Assembly: GCA_963828715.1 (NCBI GenBank)
Contig: CAWHFX010000013.1
Coordinates: 124,001 to 188,000, forward strand
Direction: 5' to 3'
DNA: 64,000 nt
From: JAQGMV01 sp963828715
GTDB lineage: Bacteria; Pseudomonadota; Gammaproteobacteria; Burkholderiales; SG8-41
Position numbers and translations under genes: made by a program. The notes below the pieces were generated by a model. The model saw nothing but the letters and a program-made list of their open reading frames with translations, ran no database searches and was not told the DNA's origin. Positions within the stretch are counted from its first letter, which is position 1. The number at the start of each line of letters is the position of its first letter. Of the stretch, positions 16,061 through 25,743 are shown in pieces.

Positions 16061-16959
16061 GCGCCGGGAACGATGCCGGGCTCGAGGGTCCGGCAATAGT
16101 CGGAGACATCGGCAGGCCGGCACTTCCACACGCGATCCATGAACTTGTTCGAGAAGCAATGCTGCAACGCCCGGCGCAGCGGACGCAGTCGGAACGGATA
16201 GCCGAACACGTATGGATGAATCGAGATGTTGCAGACGAGCGGATGCTTCGCGCTCTGCTCGACCATCTCCTCGAACTGATCGACCAGCATGTCGCAGAAC
16301 TCGCGCCCGGTGTGCTGGCGATGGATGATCTGGGGCGAGTCGTTGAGCTCCGCCGGATAGGGCACCGACAGGATCGGCCCCGCACGCGTGCGCATCCAGA
16401 TCGGCTGGTCGTCGTGCGGCCAGTCCATGATGTATTCGTAACCCGCTTCCTTGAGCAGATCGGGCGTCCAGGCGTTCTCGTACGTGCCCGCTCCCATCCA
16501 GCCTTTCAGCGGCCGCCCTTCGTTGCGGGCGAACGTGTCCGTGACATCCCTGATGACGCGCGCCTCGTCTTCTTCCCACCGAAAATCCTGGAGGTTCTCC
16601 GAGTTCGTGCGGCCGTGGCCGACGATCTCGTCTCCGCGCTGGCGCAGCCGCTCGAAAATCTGCGGCGCGTAATCGTAGAGCCAGCTGTTGGTGTTGTGGG
16701 CAAGCGGCATCTGAAGCTCGTCCGCCAGATCGAACAACCGCCATATACCCACGCGATTGCCGTAATCGCGCCACGAATAATTGCGCTGGGTCTGGGGCTC
16801 GCCATGCTTGGCATTGTCGTGCCCACGGCCCTTGCCGAACGCAAACCACTCGATGTTCGTCGTGATGCAGAACGCGAGGCGCTTACCGCCGGGCCAGCTG
16901 TAATCGCGGCGCTGCGTGATCGGGGAATAGTCGTAACGATTATGCTGAGGTAGCTTCAT
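16057..16959 (-). CDS. polysaccharide deacetylase-family (allantoinase PuuE-like) hydrolase
   Basis: 300 residues: GKRLAFCITTNIEWFAFGKG, RNYSWRDYGNRVGIWRLFDL, VGHGRTNSENLQDF and SIHPYVFGYPFRLRPLRRA. The layout is that of NodB-fold carbohydrate esterase-4 relatives such as PuuE. The usual catalytic D in strand 1 is replaced by TTNIEW, as in several catabolic amidase-like members. Such enzymes hydrolyse C-N bonds in ureides or N-acyl compounds. It is the last gene of a minus cluster with the enolase-superfamily enzyme and the dehydrogenase. Confidence 0.8.
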   Translation of the reverse strand: MKLPQHNRYDYSPITQRRDYSWPGGKRLAFCITTNIEWFAFGKGRGHDNAKHGEPQTQRNYSWRDYGNRVGIWRLFDLADELQMPLAHNTNSWLYDYAPQIFERLRQRGDEIVGHGRTNSENLQDFRWEEDEARVIRDVTDTFARNEGRPLKGWMGAGTYENAWTPDLLKEAGYEYIMDWPHDDQPIWMRTRAGPILSVPYPAELNDSPQIIHRQHTGREFCDMLVDQFEEMVEQSAKHPLVCNISIHPYVFGYPFRLRPLRRALQHCFSNKFMDRVWKCRPADVSDYCRTLEPGIVPGA

Positions 16960-17055
16960 TGTCCCCCTCGTGCATGGCCTCGGATTTCCGGCTTCGCGCC
17001 GGATGCCTTGCTGATTTTCGCCATCCCGACCTGCAACGTTCGTGCTGATCTGCCG

Positions 17056-18207
17056 TCATGCCTGCCGATAGCGCTCGACCGCCTTCCAGTCGATCTCGAT
17101 CCCGAAGCCCGGTTTGTCGTTCAGATGGATGTAACCGTCGCGCATTTCGGTGCCACCGGTGAAAAGGTGATGCCGCAGCGGGTCGCGTGCATCCGATCCA
17201 TGGGACTCGACGCTGTAACCCACGCGCGGGAATGCCGCCACGAGATGGGCATGAAACTCCGGCGCAGTGTGCGGAGCGACCAGCACACCGTACTGCTCCG
17301 CGAGTTGTGCAACGCGCAGCGATTCGCTGAAGCCGGCGGCGCGCGTCGAGTCGAACTGCAGGTAGCGGATGGCTCCGCATTCGACGAAGTCCCGAACCGT
17401 ATACCGATGCATCTCACGTTCGCCGTGCGCGAGCGGGATGCGTGTATGAGCGGCCAGCTGCACATAGTCGCGGGGTTGCAGATACCAGTGCAGCGGTTCT
17501 TCGAGCCACGTGATGCCGTACGGCTCGACGCCGCGCGCGAAGCGGATGCAGTCGTTGAGATCGTACGCCGCGTTCATGTCGAGCATGAGCAGCGTCTCAC
17601 GGCCGATCGCCTCGCGCACACCCGCAACGCGCGCGATCTCTTCGTCTATGGTGAAGCCGCCGGTCTTCAGTTTCACCGCGCGATAGCCCTTCGCGACGAA
17701 CTCCGCCATTTCGCGGGCCGCGCCTTCCGCCGTAGCGTCTCGCGGATAGTAGCCGCCGGTCGCATAGGTGAAGAGCGGCCGTTTGGAGCCGCCCAGCAGT
17801 TGGTACACCGGCATGCGGGCTGCCTTGCCCTTCAAGTCCCACAGCGCGATGTCGATTCCGCCGATCGCCGCCATCACATTCGTGCGACTCGGGCGCGCAA
17901 TCGGCGGAAAAACGCCGGCGCCGCCGAACATCGCTCGGGGACGCGGGACCGTGAGCGAGAAAAGTTTGTCCCAGATGATTTCATGCGCAAGCGGATCGTC
18001 GCCGCGGATGACTTCGCCGAAACGCGTGACCCACTCCGCAATCGCTTTGAGCGGCGACCCCTTGATCTCGCCGAACCCGGTAAGGCCCTCGTCGGTCTGG
18101 ACTTCGACGAGCACCATGCTCGAGTCCTTGAGCGCTTCGTGTGCCGTCCACAGCGCCTGCTCGAGCGTGATAGCGAGCGGATGGGCGCGAACAGTCGTGA
18201 TCTTCAT
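17056..18207 (-). CDS. mandelate racemase/muconate lactonizing enzyme-family protein
   Basis: 383 residues of the enolase superfamily: an N-terminal capping domain (MKITTVRAHPLAITLEQALW, then VQTDEGLTGFGEIKG), IGGIDIALWDLKGKAA, the KxK acid-base motif in YRAVKLKTGG and metal ligands in LLMLDMNAAYDL and ITWLEEPLHW. These enzymes abstract the alpha proton of a carboxylate; many dehydrate sugar acids. It ends 97 bp before the deacetylase and starts 18 bp after the Ldh-family gene stop. That places it in a three-gene operon for a hydroxy- or sugar-acid. Confidence 0.9.
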   Translation of the reverse strand: MKITTVRAHPLAITLEQALWTAHEALKDSSMVLVEVQTDEGLTGFGEIKGSPLKAIAEWVTRFGEVIRGDDPLAHEIIWDKLFSLTVPRPRAMFGGAGVFPPIARPSRTNVMAAIGGIDIALWDLKGKAARMPVYQLLGGSKRPLFTYATGGYYPRDATAEGAAREMAEFVAKGYRAVKLKTGGFTIDEEIARVAGVREAIGRETLLMLDMNAAYDLNDCIRFARGVEPYGITWLEEPLHWYLQPRDYVQLAAHTRIPLAHGEREMHRYTVRDFVECGAIRYLQFDSTRAAGFSESLRVAQLAEQYGVLVAPHTAPEFHAHLVAAFPRVGYSVESHGSDARDPLRHHLFTGGTEMRDGYIHLNDKPGFGIEIDWKAVERYRQA

Positions 18208-18225
18208 TTGCGAGTTCTCTCCAAA

Positions 18226-19299
18226 TCACTGCGCGGGCAGGAACGCAGCCTCGAACTGCGGTTCGAGGTGCGTCTCACGCGCGATGCGTCTCAAGTCCGT
18301 AACAGTGTCGTCGGGAAGCGTGACCCCGTCCCTTCGATTGCGTTCGTCATTGCGTGCTTCGATCTCGCCGGGATAGAACACCTCGTCGAAACCCTGCGCG
18401 CGCGGGGTCGACTTCAACTCGGCGACGTACTCCTCCATGCGCGCATTGAACTCGGCGAGCGGCTGGAACTTCCCGATATCGATCGCGACGAAGAAATGGC
18501 CGCAATTGCTCTTCTCCGCGGTCTTGTACGGGCTGTGCACCTGCGTGAGGAAGCCGCTTCCGGTGAGCACGCCCGACATGACATCCACCATCATCGCGAT
18601 TGCGTAACCCTTGTGTTCGGCCATTGGCAGGATGATGCCGTCGATCGCCTCCTGCGGATCGGTCGTAGGCACGCCAGCGGCGTTGAGCGCCCAGCCGAGC
18701 GGGATCGGCTGGCGACGTTGCCGCGCAAGATAGATCTTGCCGCGAGCCACGCCGGTGTTCGCCATATCCATCGCGAACGGCGGATGCCGGCCCGCAGGCG
18801 TCGAAACCGACCACGGATTGGTTCCGATGATCTTCTTCATCCCGCCCCACGCCGGCATCGCGGGGCCTCCATTGCTGGTAAGCAGCATGGCGCAGCCTGC
18901 ACGCGCGCCCGTCATCGTGTAGTACATGCAGGTGCCGAAGTGATTTGAGTTGCGCACGGCAACGGCCGCGATGCCATGCACCTTCGCGCGCCTGATCGCC
19001 TCGTTGGTCGCCAGCATCGCGAGAACGTGTCCGACACCGTCGTGGCCGTCGATCAGCGCGACCGTGCTCGTATCGATGGCGAACTCCGGCTGCGTAATCG
19101 GCTTCATCACGCCATTACGAATGCGGTCGAGATACCAGCCGAGGCGCAGGGTGCCGTGCGACTGGTGTCCCCACAGGTCCGCCTGCACCAGCGTATCCGC
19201 AACGAGGCGCGCGTCCGCCGCGGGGACGCCGACACTTTCGTAAACCGCTGCGCCGAAGTCGATGAGGCGCTCGGCATCGATACGAGGTTGAGTGGCCAT
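18226..19299 (-). CDS. Ldh-family (malate/L-lactate dehydrogenase type 2) oxidoreductase
   Basis: 357 residues: MATQPRIDAERLIDFGAAVY, ADLWGHQSHGTLRLGWYLDR, VAVRNSNHFGTCMYYTMTGA, LTSNGGPAMPAWGG and GTNPWSVSTPAG. This is the NAD(P)-dependent YlbC/ComC/AllD dehydrogenase fold, which oxidises 2-hydroxy acids such as malate, ureidoglycolate or sulfolactate. A catalytic histidine is expected in SNHFG. It is the first gene of the minus operon and is divergent, by 109 bp, from a quinone oxidoreductase. Confidence 0.9.
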   Translation of the reverse strand: MATQPRIDAERLIDFGAAVYESVGVPAADARLVADTLVQADLWGHQSHGTLRLGWYLDRIRNGVMKPITQPEFAIDTSTVALIDGHDGVGHVLAMLATNEAIRRAKVHGIAAVAVRNSNHFGTCMYYTMTGARAGCAMLLTSNGGPAMPAWGGMKKIIGTNPWSVSTPAGRHPPFAMDMANTGVARGKIYLARQRRQPIPLGWALNAAGVPTTDPQEAIDGIILPMAEHKGYAIAMMVDVMSGVLTGSGFLTQVHSPYKTAEKSNCGHFFVAIDIGKFQPLAEFNARMEEYVAELKSTPRAQGFDEVFYPGEIEARNDERNRRDGVTLPDDTVTDLRRIARETHLEPQFEAAFLPAQ

Positions 19300-19408
19300 G
19301 GCGTTTTACGCGGCGCGGCACGAGGGACGAGCGGCCCAGAGTTTCTCACGCTTTCACTGCGACGCCTATAATCGTACGCTTCGAAAGAGCGACGAGTATT
19401 CACACACG

Positions 19409-20377
19409 ATGAAAGCAGTCGAGATCACGACACCCGGCGGTCCCGAGGTGCTCAAGCTGACGGAACGGCCGCAGCCGACTCCGCAGACGAATGAAATCCT
19501 GATCAAGGTTGCGGCCGCTGGAGTAAACGGGCCCGACCTCATGCAGCGCAAGGGCCTCTACCCGGCTCCGCCGGGCGCATCCGATCTGCCGGGATTGGAA
19601 GTGTCCGGTGAGGTGGTGGCAGTCGGCCAGGCGGTAAAGCGGTGGAAGGTCGGCGACAAGGTATGCGCACTGACCAACGGCGGGGCTTACGCGCAGTTTT
19701 GCGTCGCCGACGCGGAGCAGTGTCTGCCGGTCCCGAAGGGCGTCGATCTGCAAGACGCCGCCGGACTGCCCGAAACGTTCTTCACTGTCTGGAGCAACAT
19801 CTTCATCGGCGCGCAGTTGAAGTCCGGCGAGACGTTCCTCGTTCACGGCGGTGCGGGCGGAATCGGGACGACGGCGATTCAGCTCGGGAAAGCGTTCGGC
19901 GCGAGGGTTCTCGCGACCGACAGCCCGGAATCCCGTTGCAACATCTGCCGGGATCTCGGTGCTGACCGCGTCATCGACTACAAGCAGGAGGATTTCGTCG
20001 AAGTCGTGCGACAGGAACGCGGCGCGAACGTGATCCTCGACATCGTGGGCGGACCGAACATCGAGCGCAACATGAAGGCTGCGAGCCACGACGCCCGCAT
20101 CGTTCAGCTTGCCTTCGCGCTGGGTTCGAAGGTGGAGATCAACCTCATGCCGGTGATGCTGAAGCGCCTCACCTACACGGGCTCGACGTTGCGCACGCGT
20201 CCCCCGGCATTCAAGGCCCGCGTCGCCCGTGAGCTCGAAGCACAGGTGTGGCCGCACATCGACGCCGGCCGCATTCGAGTCGTGACGAATCGCACGTTTC
20301 CGCTGGCGGACGCCGCGCAGGCGCATGCAATGATGGAAAGCGCGGAACATACGGGCAAGATCCTGCTCGTGCCCTGA
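19409..20377 (+). CDS. NAD(P)H-quinone oxidoreductase (zinc-less MDR family)
   Basis: 322 residues from ATG 19409. Signatures are MKAVEITTPGGPEVLKLTER, AAGVNGPDLMQRKGLYPAPP, the GroES-like domain, and the nucleotide-binding HGGAGGIGTTAIQLGKAFGA in the Rossmann domain. Zinc ligands are absent, as in PIG3/QOR-type enzymes, which reduce quinones or enones with NADPH. The frame is open upstream to 19292, but that extension has no similarity to the family. It stands alone, divergent from the Ldh-family gene. Confidence 0.9.
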   Translation: MKAVEITTPGGPEVLKLTERPQPTPQTNEILIKVAAAGVNGPDLMQRKGLYPAPPGASDLPGLEVSGEVVAVGQAVKRWKVGDKVCALTNGGAYAQFCVADAEQCLPVPKGVDLQDAAGLPETFFTVWSNIFIGAQLKSGETFLVHGGAGGIGTTAIQLGKAFGARVLATDSPESRCNICRDLGADRVIDYKQEDFVEVVRQERGANVILDIVGGPNIERNMKAASHDARIVQLAFALGSKVEINLMPVMLKRLTYTGSTLRTRPPAFKARVARELEAQVWPHIDAGRIRVVTNRTFPLADAAQAHAMMESAEHTGKILLVP

Positions 20378-20567
20378 AGCGCGGGCACGCGTGCCGCCCG
20401 GCGCATCGCCGCCGTTCACCCCCGCTCATCGACGTTCACCACGGCGCGGTTCAGCATCCCGGTCGGCGTGACATTTTGCGAAGAGTCAGCCTGCGCGTGA
20501 CCGCTGTCACTGGGAGTGCTGAGGGTCGCGCCTATAATTCCTCAGCCATCCTTCATGCTATGCAGCC

Positions 20568-22613
20568 ATGGCTGAGATCAGCCCGCAGACGTTGTTCGTC
20601 AAGACCGACAAGGGCCACCTCCAGATCCGCAACAGAACGCTCGACCTGCCGCGCGAGGTCGGCCTCGTGTTTCTATCCGTTGACGGCAAGACGTCAGCGG
20701 GCGATCTGCTGACACGCTCCGGGATGAGCGCCGGCGCATTTTACGGCGCGCTCGAAACGCTCATCAGCGCGGGATACATCTCGCGCAGTTCGGAAGCGCC
20801 GCCGACTGCAACTGCGGCGTCGGCAGACCCGGTTACGGCTTCCGAGGAGAAGCCGTCAGCTCGGGCGCTCGAATTGCGCGCTCGCGTGCAGGCGACGCGG
20901 CGCGCCCGAGAGGACGAAGAACGAAAGTCGCGCTCGCCAACCGGGCCCGATAGTCACGCCGGAGTCGAGGGTTCCAAAGGACCCGGCGATATCTTCCCGG
21001 CGCTCGAGCTGGGCGAGGACGTCGTCGCACTCGGTGCCGAAGCCGCCCACCAGACGCCGCCGCAGGGTGCCTGGGCGCACGTTTCCAACGTAGGTACGCC
21101 CTCGGCGGACGGATCGTCGAACGATGCGTCGCGCGCGGCGCTCGCCCGCGATCATGCACAGGTGCCCCACGCCGGCGCCGACAGCCTGTCTGCCGCAACG
21201 CCGGCGACCACATCGACCGCGAGCTTCGTGCTCGAGCGCGGTCGCCCATTGCACGAGAAAGTGAATGTGGACCGCGTTGCGTACGACCTTCTCGCCGAGA
21301 GCGCCGGGCGGTCTTTGCAGTTCCAGACCGAACCGGTTGTCGACACGGCGAAGCATTGGGAGGCTGCAAGCGATGTCCCGGCGCGTGCGCGCGCGCCGCG
21401 CCCGCGACTTGCCTCGCGCCTCGCGGCCATCGTGTTGCTCGTGGCGATCGCGCTGCCTTTGTTCGCCATTCTCTGGCTTCAGTTCGTACCGCTCACCGGC
21501 TATATACCGGATGCAGAGCAGACACTTTCGCAGCATCTCGGCCAGCCGGTAAGGATATCCAGCATTCGTTACGCGCTGCTTCCTACCGCTCGCCTGATCC
21601 TTGGCGGCGTCACCATCGGCCCCCAGGCGGACGTGCGCATCGAGCATATCGAGCTGCACGCCTCGCCACTCGCCATCACGGCAGAACCGAGGCACTTCAG
21701 CAAGATCGAAGCGATAAACGTCGTCATCTCTCCGGCAATGCTGATGTCAATGCCGTCTTGGCGACTTGGCGGCAACGCGTCCGCTGTTCGTGTGGAGCGG
21801 CTGCGGATCAGCAATCTGCATCTCGCGCTCGACGGTTTCGTCAACCAGTCATTCGAGGGCGATGTCGTTCTGAATCCCGATGACACGGTGAAAGAGATGG
21901 CGCTCGACAATGATCAGCTCAAGATCCGTCTCATGCCGCAAGCGGGAGACGTCGCCTTCCAGGTGGACGGCAACGGCTGGACCCTACCCATGGGACCCTC
22001 GCTCAAGTTCAGCTACTTCAGCGCGAAAGGCAGCGTCCGTGACGGTCAGGTTGTGGTGAACGACTTCAATGGCCGTGCTGCGGGCGGTGCAGTTCAGGGC
22101 ACGCTGACGATGCGCTGGCCGGAGCCGTTGTCGATGCAGGGCACGTTCGCGGCACGAGGCGTGCGACTCGACGAGCTTCTGCCGATGCTGACCGGAGACT
22201 TCGCTTCGACCGGCGTGCTCGAGGCAACCGGCCGTTACGAGCTCCACGGCAGCAATAGCGACGCGCTGCTCGCGAGCCTGCGCACCGACATGAACTTCAC
22301 GGCCACGCACGGCGAACTCGAAAACCTCGACCTGCTGCGGGGATTCCTCGCGCCGGGTGCCACGTCCTCACGCAGCGGGCACACCCCGTTCGACTCGCTT
22401 ATGGGTTCGCTTCAGGTCTCGCCTGCGGGTTACAGCTATCGCCAGCTCCGCCTTTCCTCAGGGCCGTTCAACGCGAACGGCACGCTGGACATCGCCCGAG
22501 ATGGGAAGCTCAACGGCCAATTCAATGCGGAGCTCGTATTCGAAACGCACGTGGCCGCGCGTTCCTCGTTTGGCGTTACAGGAACGATCAAGAAGCCGGT
22601 GGTGAAGCGCTGA
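20568..22613 (+). CDS. AsmA-like envelope protein with an N-terminal winged-helix-like domain
   Basis: 681 residues in four parts. Residues 1-75 look like a small PilZ- or winged-helix-like module (LPREVGLVFLSVDGKTSAGD, then GALETLISAGYISRS). Residues 80-275 are low-complexity, Ala/Ser/Glu-rich and probably disordered. One membrane helix follows near 280-300 (LAAIVLLVAIALPLFAILWL). The rest is an AsmA-type domain (LSQHLGQPVRISSIRYALLP, then GTLTMRWPEPLSMQGTFAARG, GVTGTIKKPVVKR) facing the periplasm. AsmA-like proteins bridge inner and outer membranes in lipid transport. The fusion points to a cytoplasmic sensing or docking domain. Confidence 0.75.
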   Translation: MAEISPQTLFVKTDKGHLQIRNRTLDLPREVGLVFLSVDGKTSAGDLLTRSGMSAGAFYGALETLISAGYISRSSEAPPTATAASADPVTASEEKPSARALELRARVQATRRAREDEERKSRSPTGPDSHAGVEGSKGPGDIFPALELGEDVVALGAEAAHQTPPQGAWAHVSNVGTPSADGSSNDASRAALARDHAQVPHAGADSLSAATPATTSTASFVLERGRPLHEKVNVDRVAYDLLAESAGRSLQFQTEPVVDTAKHWEAASDVPARARAPRPRLASRLAAIVLLVAIALPLFAILWLQFVPLTGYIPDAEQTLSQHLGQPVRISSIRYALLPTARLILGGVTIGPQADVRIEHIELHASPLAITAEPRHFSKIEAINVVISPAMLMSMPSWRLGGNASAVRVERLRISNLHLALDGFVNQSFEGDVVLNPDDTVKEMALDNDQLKIRLMPQAGDVAFQVDGNGWTLPMGPSLKFSYFSAKGSVRDGQVVVNDFNGRAAGGAVQGTLTMRWPEPLSMQGTFAARGVRLDELLPMLTGDFASTGVLEATGRYELHGSNSDALLASLRTDMNFTATHGELENLDLLRGFLAPGATSSRSGHTPFDSLMGSLQVSPAGYSYRQLRLSSGPFNANGTLDIARDGKLNGQFNAELVFETHVAARSSFGVTGTIKKPVVKR

Positions 22614-22619
22614 TCCGGC

Positions 22620-23508
22620 TCAGGCTGCGGCCTGGAGCGCTGCGATTCGTTCCTCGAGCGGCGGGTGCGACATGAACAGGCGCTTGAGTCCCCAGCCCGC
22701 CGTGCCGGAGATTCCGAACGCCTTTACCTGATCCGGCAGTTGCGGAGGCGTGCCGTACTGCGCGCCGAGACGCTGCGAGCGCTGCGATCATCTTGTGGCG
22801 CCCGGCGAGATTCGCACCACCGGCATCGGCCCGGAACTCGCGATAACGGCTGAACCACATCACGATCATCGTCGCGAGAATCCCGAGGACGAGCTGGGCG
22901 ATCGATGTAGTGATCCAGAAGGCGGGACCGTTGCCGCGCTCGACCTTGAACACGACGCGATCGACCACGTAGCCGATCACGCGCGACAGGAAGATCACGA
23001 ACGTGTTCACGACACCCTGCACGAGCGCAAGCGTGACCATGTCGCCGTTCGCGACGTGCGACACCTCGTGCCCCAGGACCGCTTCGGCTTCGTCCTGGCT
23101 CATGTTGTTCAAGAGTCCGGTGCTGACGGCGACGAGCGCGCTGTCCTTGTTCCAGCCGGTCGCGAACGCGTTGATCTCGGGCGCGTCGTAGATCGCGACC
23201 TCCGGCATGCCGATGCCGGCACGCTGTGCGTGGCGCTGTACCGTGTCGACGAGCCACCGTTCGGTCGCATCCGACGGCGTTTCGATTACATGCGCACCGG
23301 TTGCCATCTTCGCCGTCCACTTCGACATGAGTAACGAAATGAACGAACCGCCGAAGCCGATCACACCGGCCATGATGAGCAGCGCGTTGTAGTCGAGCCC
23401 GGTACCCTGCGCATTCAGAATGCGATCGACACCGAGCAGCCGCAACGTGATGCTCAGCACCAGCAGCACTGCTATGTTGGTAATCAGAAACAGAAAAATT
23501 CGCTTCAT
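22620..23508 (-). CDS. htpX: protease HtpX (single-base frameshift near the 3' end)
   Basis: Membrane zinc metalloprotease that degrades misfolded membrane proteins. The frame from ATG 23508 has the N-terminal helices (MKRIFLFLITNIAVLLVLSI), the catalytic VLGHEVSHVANGDMV and YREFRADAGGANLAGR with the third ligand. After KMIAAL near 22780 the frame drifts; a one-base shift restores QRLGAQYGTPPQLPDQVKAF and WGLKRLFMSHPPLEERIAAL, with a stop at 22620. With the shift the protein is about 295 residues, normal for HtpX. The extra base is more likely an assembly indel than a real mutation. Confidence 0.9.
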
Positions 23509-23694
23509 TCGGTCGAGCCCTCCTCGGACCTTAGATTGAGGTCGAAGCCTGTAAGTTCAAGGTCCGCCCGTCGCGGCGCTGTGGTTGTCGTCCTGTGTCG
23601 CGCGCGGCAGCCGTAAAGCGCCGCGACGGTCATGAGACAGCCGGGCGGATTGTAGCCGGGCCAGTCCCGACAGGTATCGACGGCATCGCTCGCT

Positions 23695-24553
23695 TCACGT
23701 TCGATTACGTTTCCTGATGCACGACTCGGAACTTGTGCGCTCGGTTTGCGCGCGACGTCCGGTCCTGAAGTACGCCACGTTGTCGTAAAACGATTCATGC
23801 GCATTGTCCGGCCACCAACCCGGCATCCCGAGCACCGGCAGTGGCGCGAGCGCCTGCGGAGTGACGAAGGAATCGCCGCGCCTCACGAGCCGTGCCGCCA
23901 GTGTGTCGATTGCGGTCACCTGCTGCGCACGCCTCAGGCAATGGAAATCGGCTGGTACCAGCAAGGAGCACACTGTGTGCGCAGAGACCGATGTAGGGCG
24001 CGAGCGCCTTCTCGGCGAGCCCATGCCCGATCGTAAACACCTGCATGCTCCGAAGCAGGCGGGCGCGCTGATGCCAGAAGAGCTGTTTCCATTCGAACGC
24101 GCGCACGAGATCGAGGAGGCCGGCATCGCTCGATGCGACGATCGCGCCGTTTTCATCCAGCAACGTAAGCGCGTCACGAACGCGGCTGCGCGATACGCGC
24201 GGCGGGTGGAGCGTGGGAGGATCCGCGTCACCTCGCTCGCAGTGGCGTGCATTGAGCGCCGCTTTCGTCTCGGGAAAGGCAAGCCATGCGAGCAGGTTGA
24301 AAAGGTCGTGCCAGAGACCTTGGCGCACGTGCATCTCGGCTTCGGCGTAAATGCGCGCCTCGTACGCCTTGTCGCTGCGCTCGCTGACCAGCCGTAACGG
24401 CACGCCGCGCGCGTTCATGATGCCGCGCTCGTCGCACATCGATTGCAAAAACGGGAGATCGGGCCAGCGGCGACACAGCCGCAAGGGTTCGGCCACGTGC
24501 GCGTATGCAGCCAGCGCAGGCGCACGATCGATGAAGCACGCGTCCCAATCCAT
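23695..24553 (-). CDS. DUF3025-family protein (single-base frameshift)
   Basis: Begins MDWDACFIDRAPALAAYAHV and carries WHDLFNLLAWLAFPETKAAL, NARHCERGDADPP and RSRVRDALTLLDENGAIVAS, typical of the DUF3025 family of uncharacterised proteobacterial proteins. After YIGLCAHSVLL near 23960 a one-base shift continues as VPADFHCLRRAQQVTAIDTL and ends with PVLGMPGWWPDNAHESFYDN, the conserved family C-terminus. The stop is at 23695. Reading the two frames together gives about 286 residues, normal length. No function is known. It is divergent from the LhgO-like gene. Confidence 0.8.
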
Positions 24554-24591
24554 ATTGCACTGTTAGAATTTATAAAAACCGAACATCCGCA

Positions 24592-25698
24592 ATGGCTGAA
24601 ACAATCGATTGCGCCGTAATCGGCGCGGGCGTGGTCGGCCTCGCCGTCGGCCGTAAGCTCGCCGCGACGGGGCGCGAAGTGGTGGTGCTCGAGGCCGAGG
24701 AACACTTCGGCACACACACGAGCTCCCGCAACTCCGAGGTCATCCACGCCGGCATCTATTATCCGACCGGATCGCTCAAGGCACGGCTATGCTTCGCCGG
24801 CCGCAACGCCCTCTATCGTTACTGTACGGAGCACGATGTCAACCATCGCCGCATCGGCAAGGTGATCGTCGCGTGTGACGAATCGGAGCTCGCCGGCCTC
24901 GGCAAATACTACGACCAGGCGGTGGCGAATGGCTGCACCGATCTGCGCAGGCTGAATGGCGCGGAGCTGGCCGAAATGGAGCCGGAGGTGCGTTGCGTCG
25001 CCGGCTTTCTCTCGCCTTCGACCGGCATCATCGATGCGCACGGTCTCATGCTTTCCTATCTCGGCGACATGGAGGCGTGCGGCGGCGCGCTCGCGCTGGC
25101 GAGTCCCGTGCTGGGCGGTGAAGTGACTGCGGCAGGCATCGTGCTCCGGGTCGGCGGTGTGGAACCGATGGAGCTCCTCTGTCGGACCGTGGTGAACTGC
25201 GCCGGCCTACAGGCGCAGGCCGTGGCGCGCACCATCGCAGGCGTGCGCGAAGATACGATTCCACCGACGTATTACGCGATCGGCCATTACTACACGCTCA
25301 GCGGCAAGTCACCATTCAATCGTCTGGTCTATCCCGTCGCGCGCCAGGACTGGCTCGGCGTGCACGTGACGATCGATCTCGGCGGTCAGGTTAAATTCGG
25401 TCCCGATTTCGCGTGGATCGATCGCATCGACTATTCCTTCGATGAATCGCGGGAAGCGGCTTTCTACACTGCGATACGGCGCTATTACCCGGGCCTTCGC
25501 GAGGGCGCGCTTCGTGCTGGCTATACCGGTATCCGGCCGAAGATACACGCGCCGGGCACGCCCGCTCCCGACTTCGTGATCCAGGGTCCGCAGGTGCATG
25601 GCGTGCGCGGACTCGTAAATCTATACGGCATCGAATCGCCGGGACTCACGTCTTCGCTCGCAATTGCGGATCACGCGGCGGCGCTTTTGATGGCGTGA
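24592..25698 (+). CDS. FAD-dependent oxidoreductase, L-2-hydroxyglutarate oxidase (LhgO)-like
   Basis: 368 residues: TIDCAVIGAGVVGLAVGRKL (FAD-binding GxGxxG), SSRNSEVIHAGIYYPTGSLK, FLSPSTGIIDAHGL and a C-terminal GIRPKIHAPGT...DFVIQG block followed by NLYGIESPGLTSSLAIADHA. SRNSEVIHAGIYYP is diagnostic for the LhgO/L2HGDH group in the DAO superfamily. The enzyme oxidises L-2-hydroxyglutarate to 2-oxoglutarate and feeds electrons to the quinone pool. It is a single gene, 38 bp from the divergent DUF3025 gene. Confidence 0.85.
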   Translation: MAETIDCAVIGAGVVGLAVGRKLAATGREVVVLEAEEHFGTHTSSRNSEVIHAGIYYPTGSLKARLCFAGRNALYRYCTEHDVNHRRIGKVIVACDESELAGLGKYYDQAVANGCTDLRRLNGAELAEMEPEVRCVAGFLSPSTGIIDAHGLMLSYLGDMEACGGALALASPVLGGEVTAAGIVLRVGGVEPMELLCRTVVNCAGLQAQAVARTIAGVREDTIPPTYYAIGHYYTLSGKSPFNRLVYPVARQDWLGVHVTIDLGGQVKFGPDFAWIDRIDYSFDESREAAFYTAIRRYYPGLREGALRAGYTGIRPKIHAPGTPAPDFVIQGPQVHGVRGLVNLYGIESPGLTSSLAIADHAAALLMA

Positions 25699-25743
25699 TC
25701 CCGGTCGCTTCGACGGCGAGCGCGCGTTGACGCCTGGGCCGTC

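Noticed and set aside
17008..18948. 646-codon plus-strand ORF
   Set aside because: Shadow of the enolase-superfamily and Ldh-family genes, which have clear conserved motifs on the other strand.
23505..23804. 99-codon minus-strand ORF after htpX
   Set aside because: It overlaps the corrected DUF3025 3' end in another frame and shows no conserved motif.
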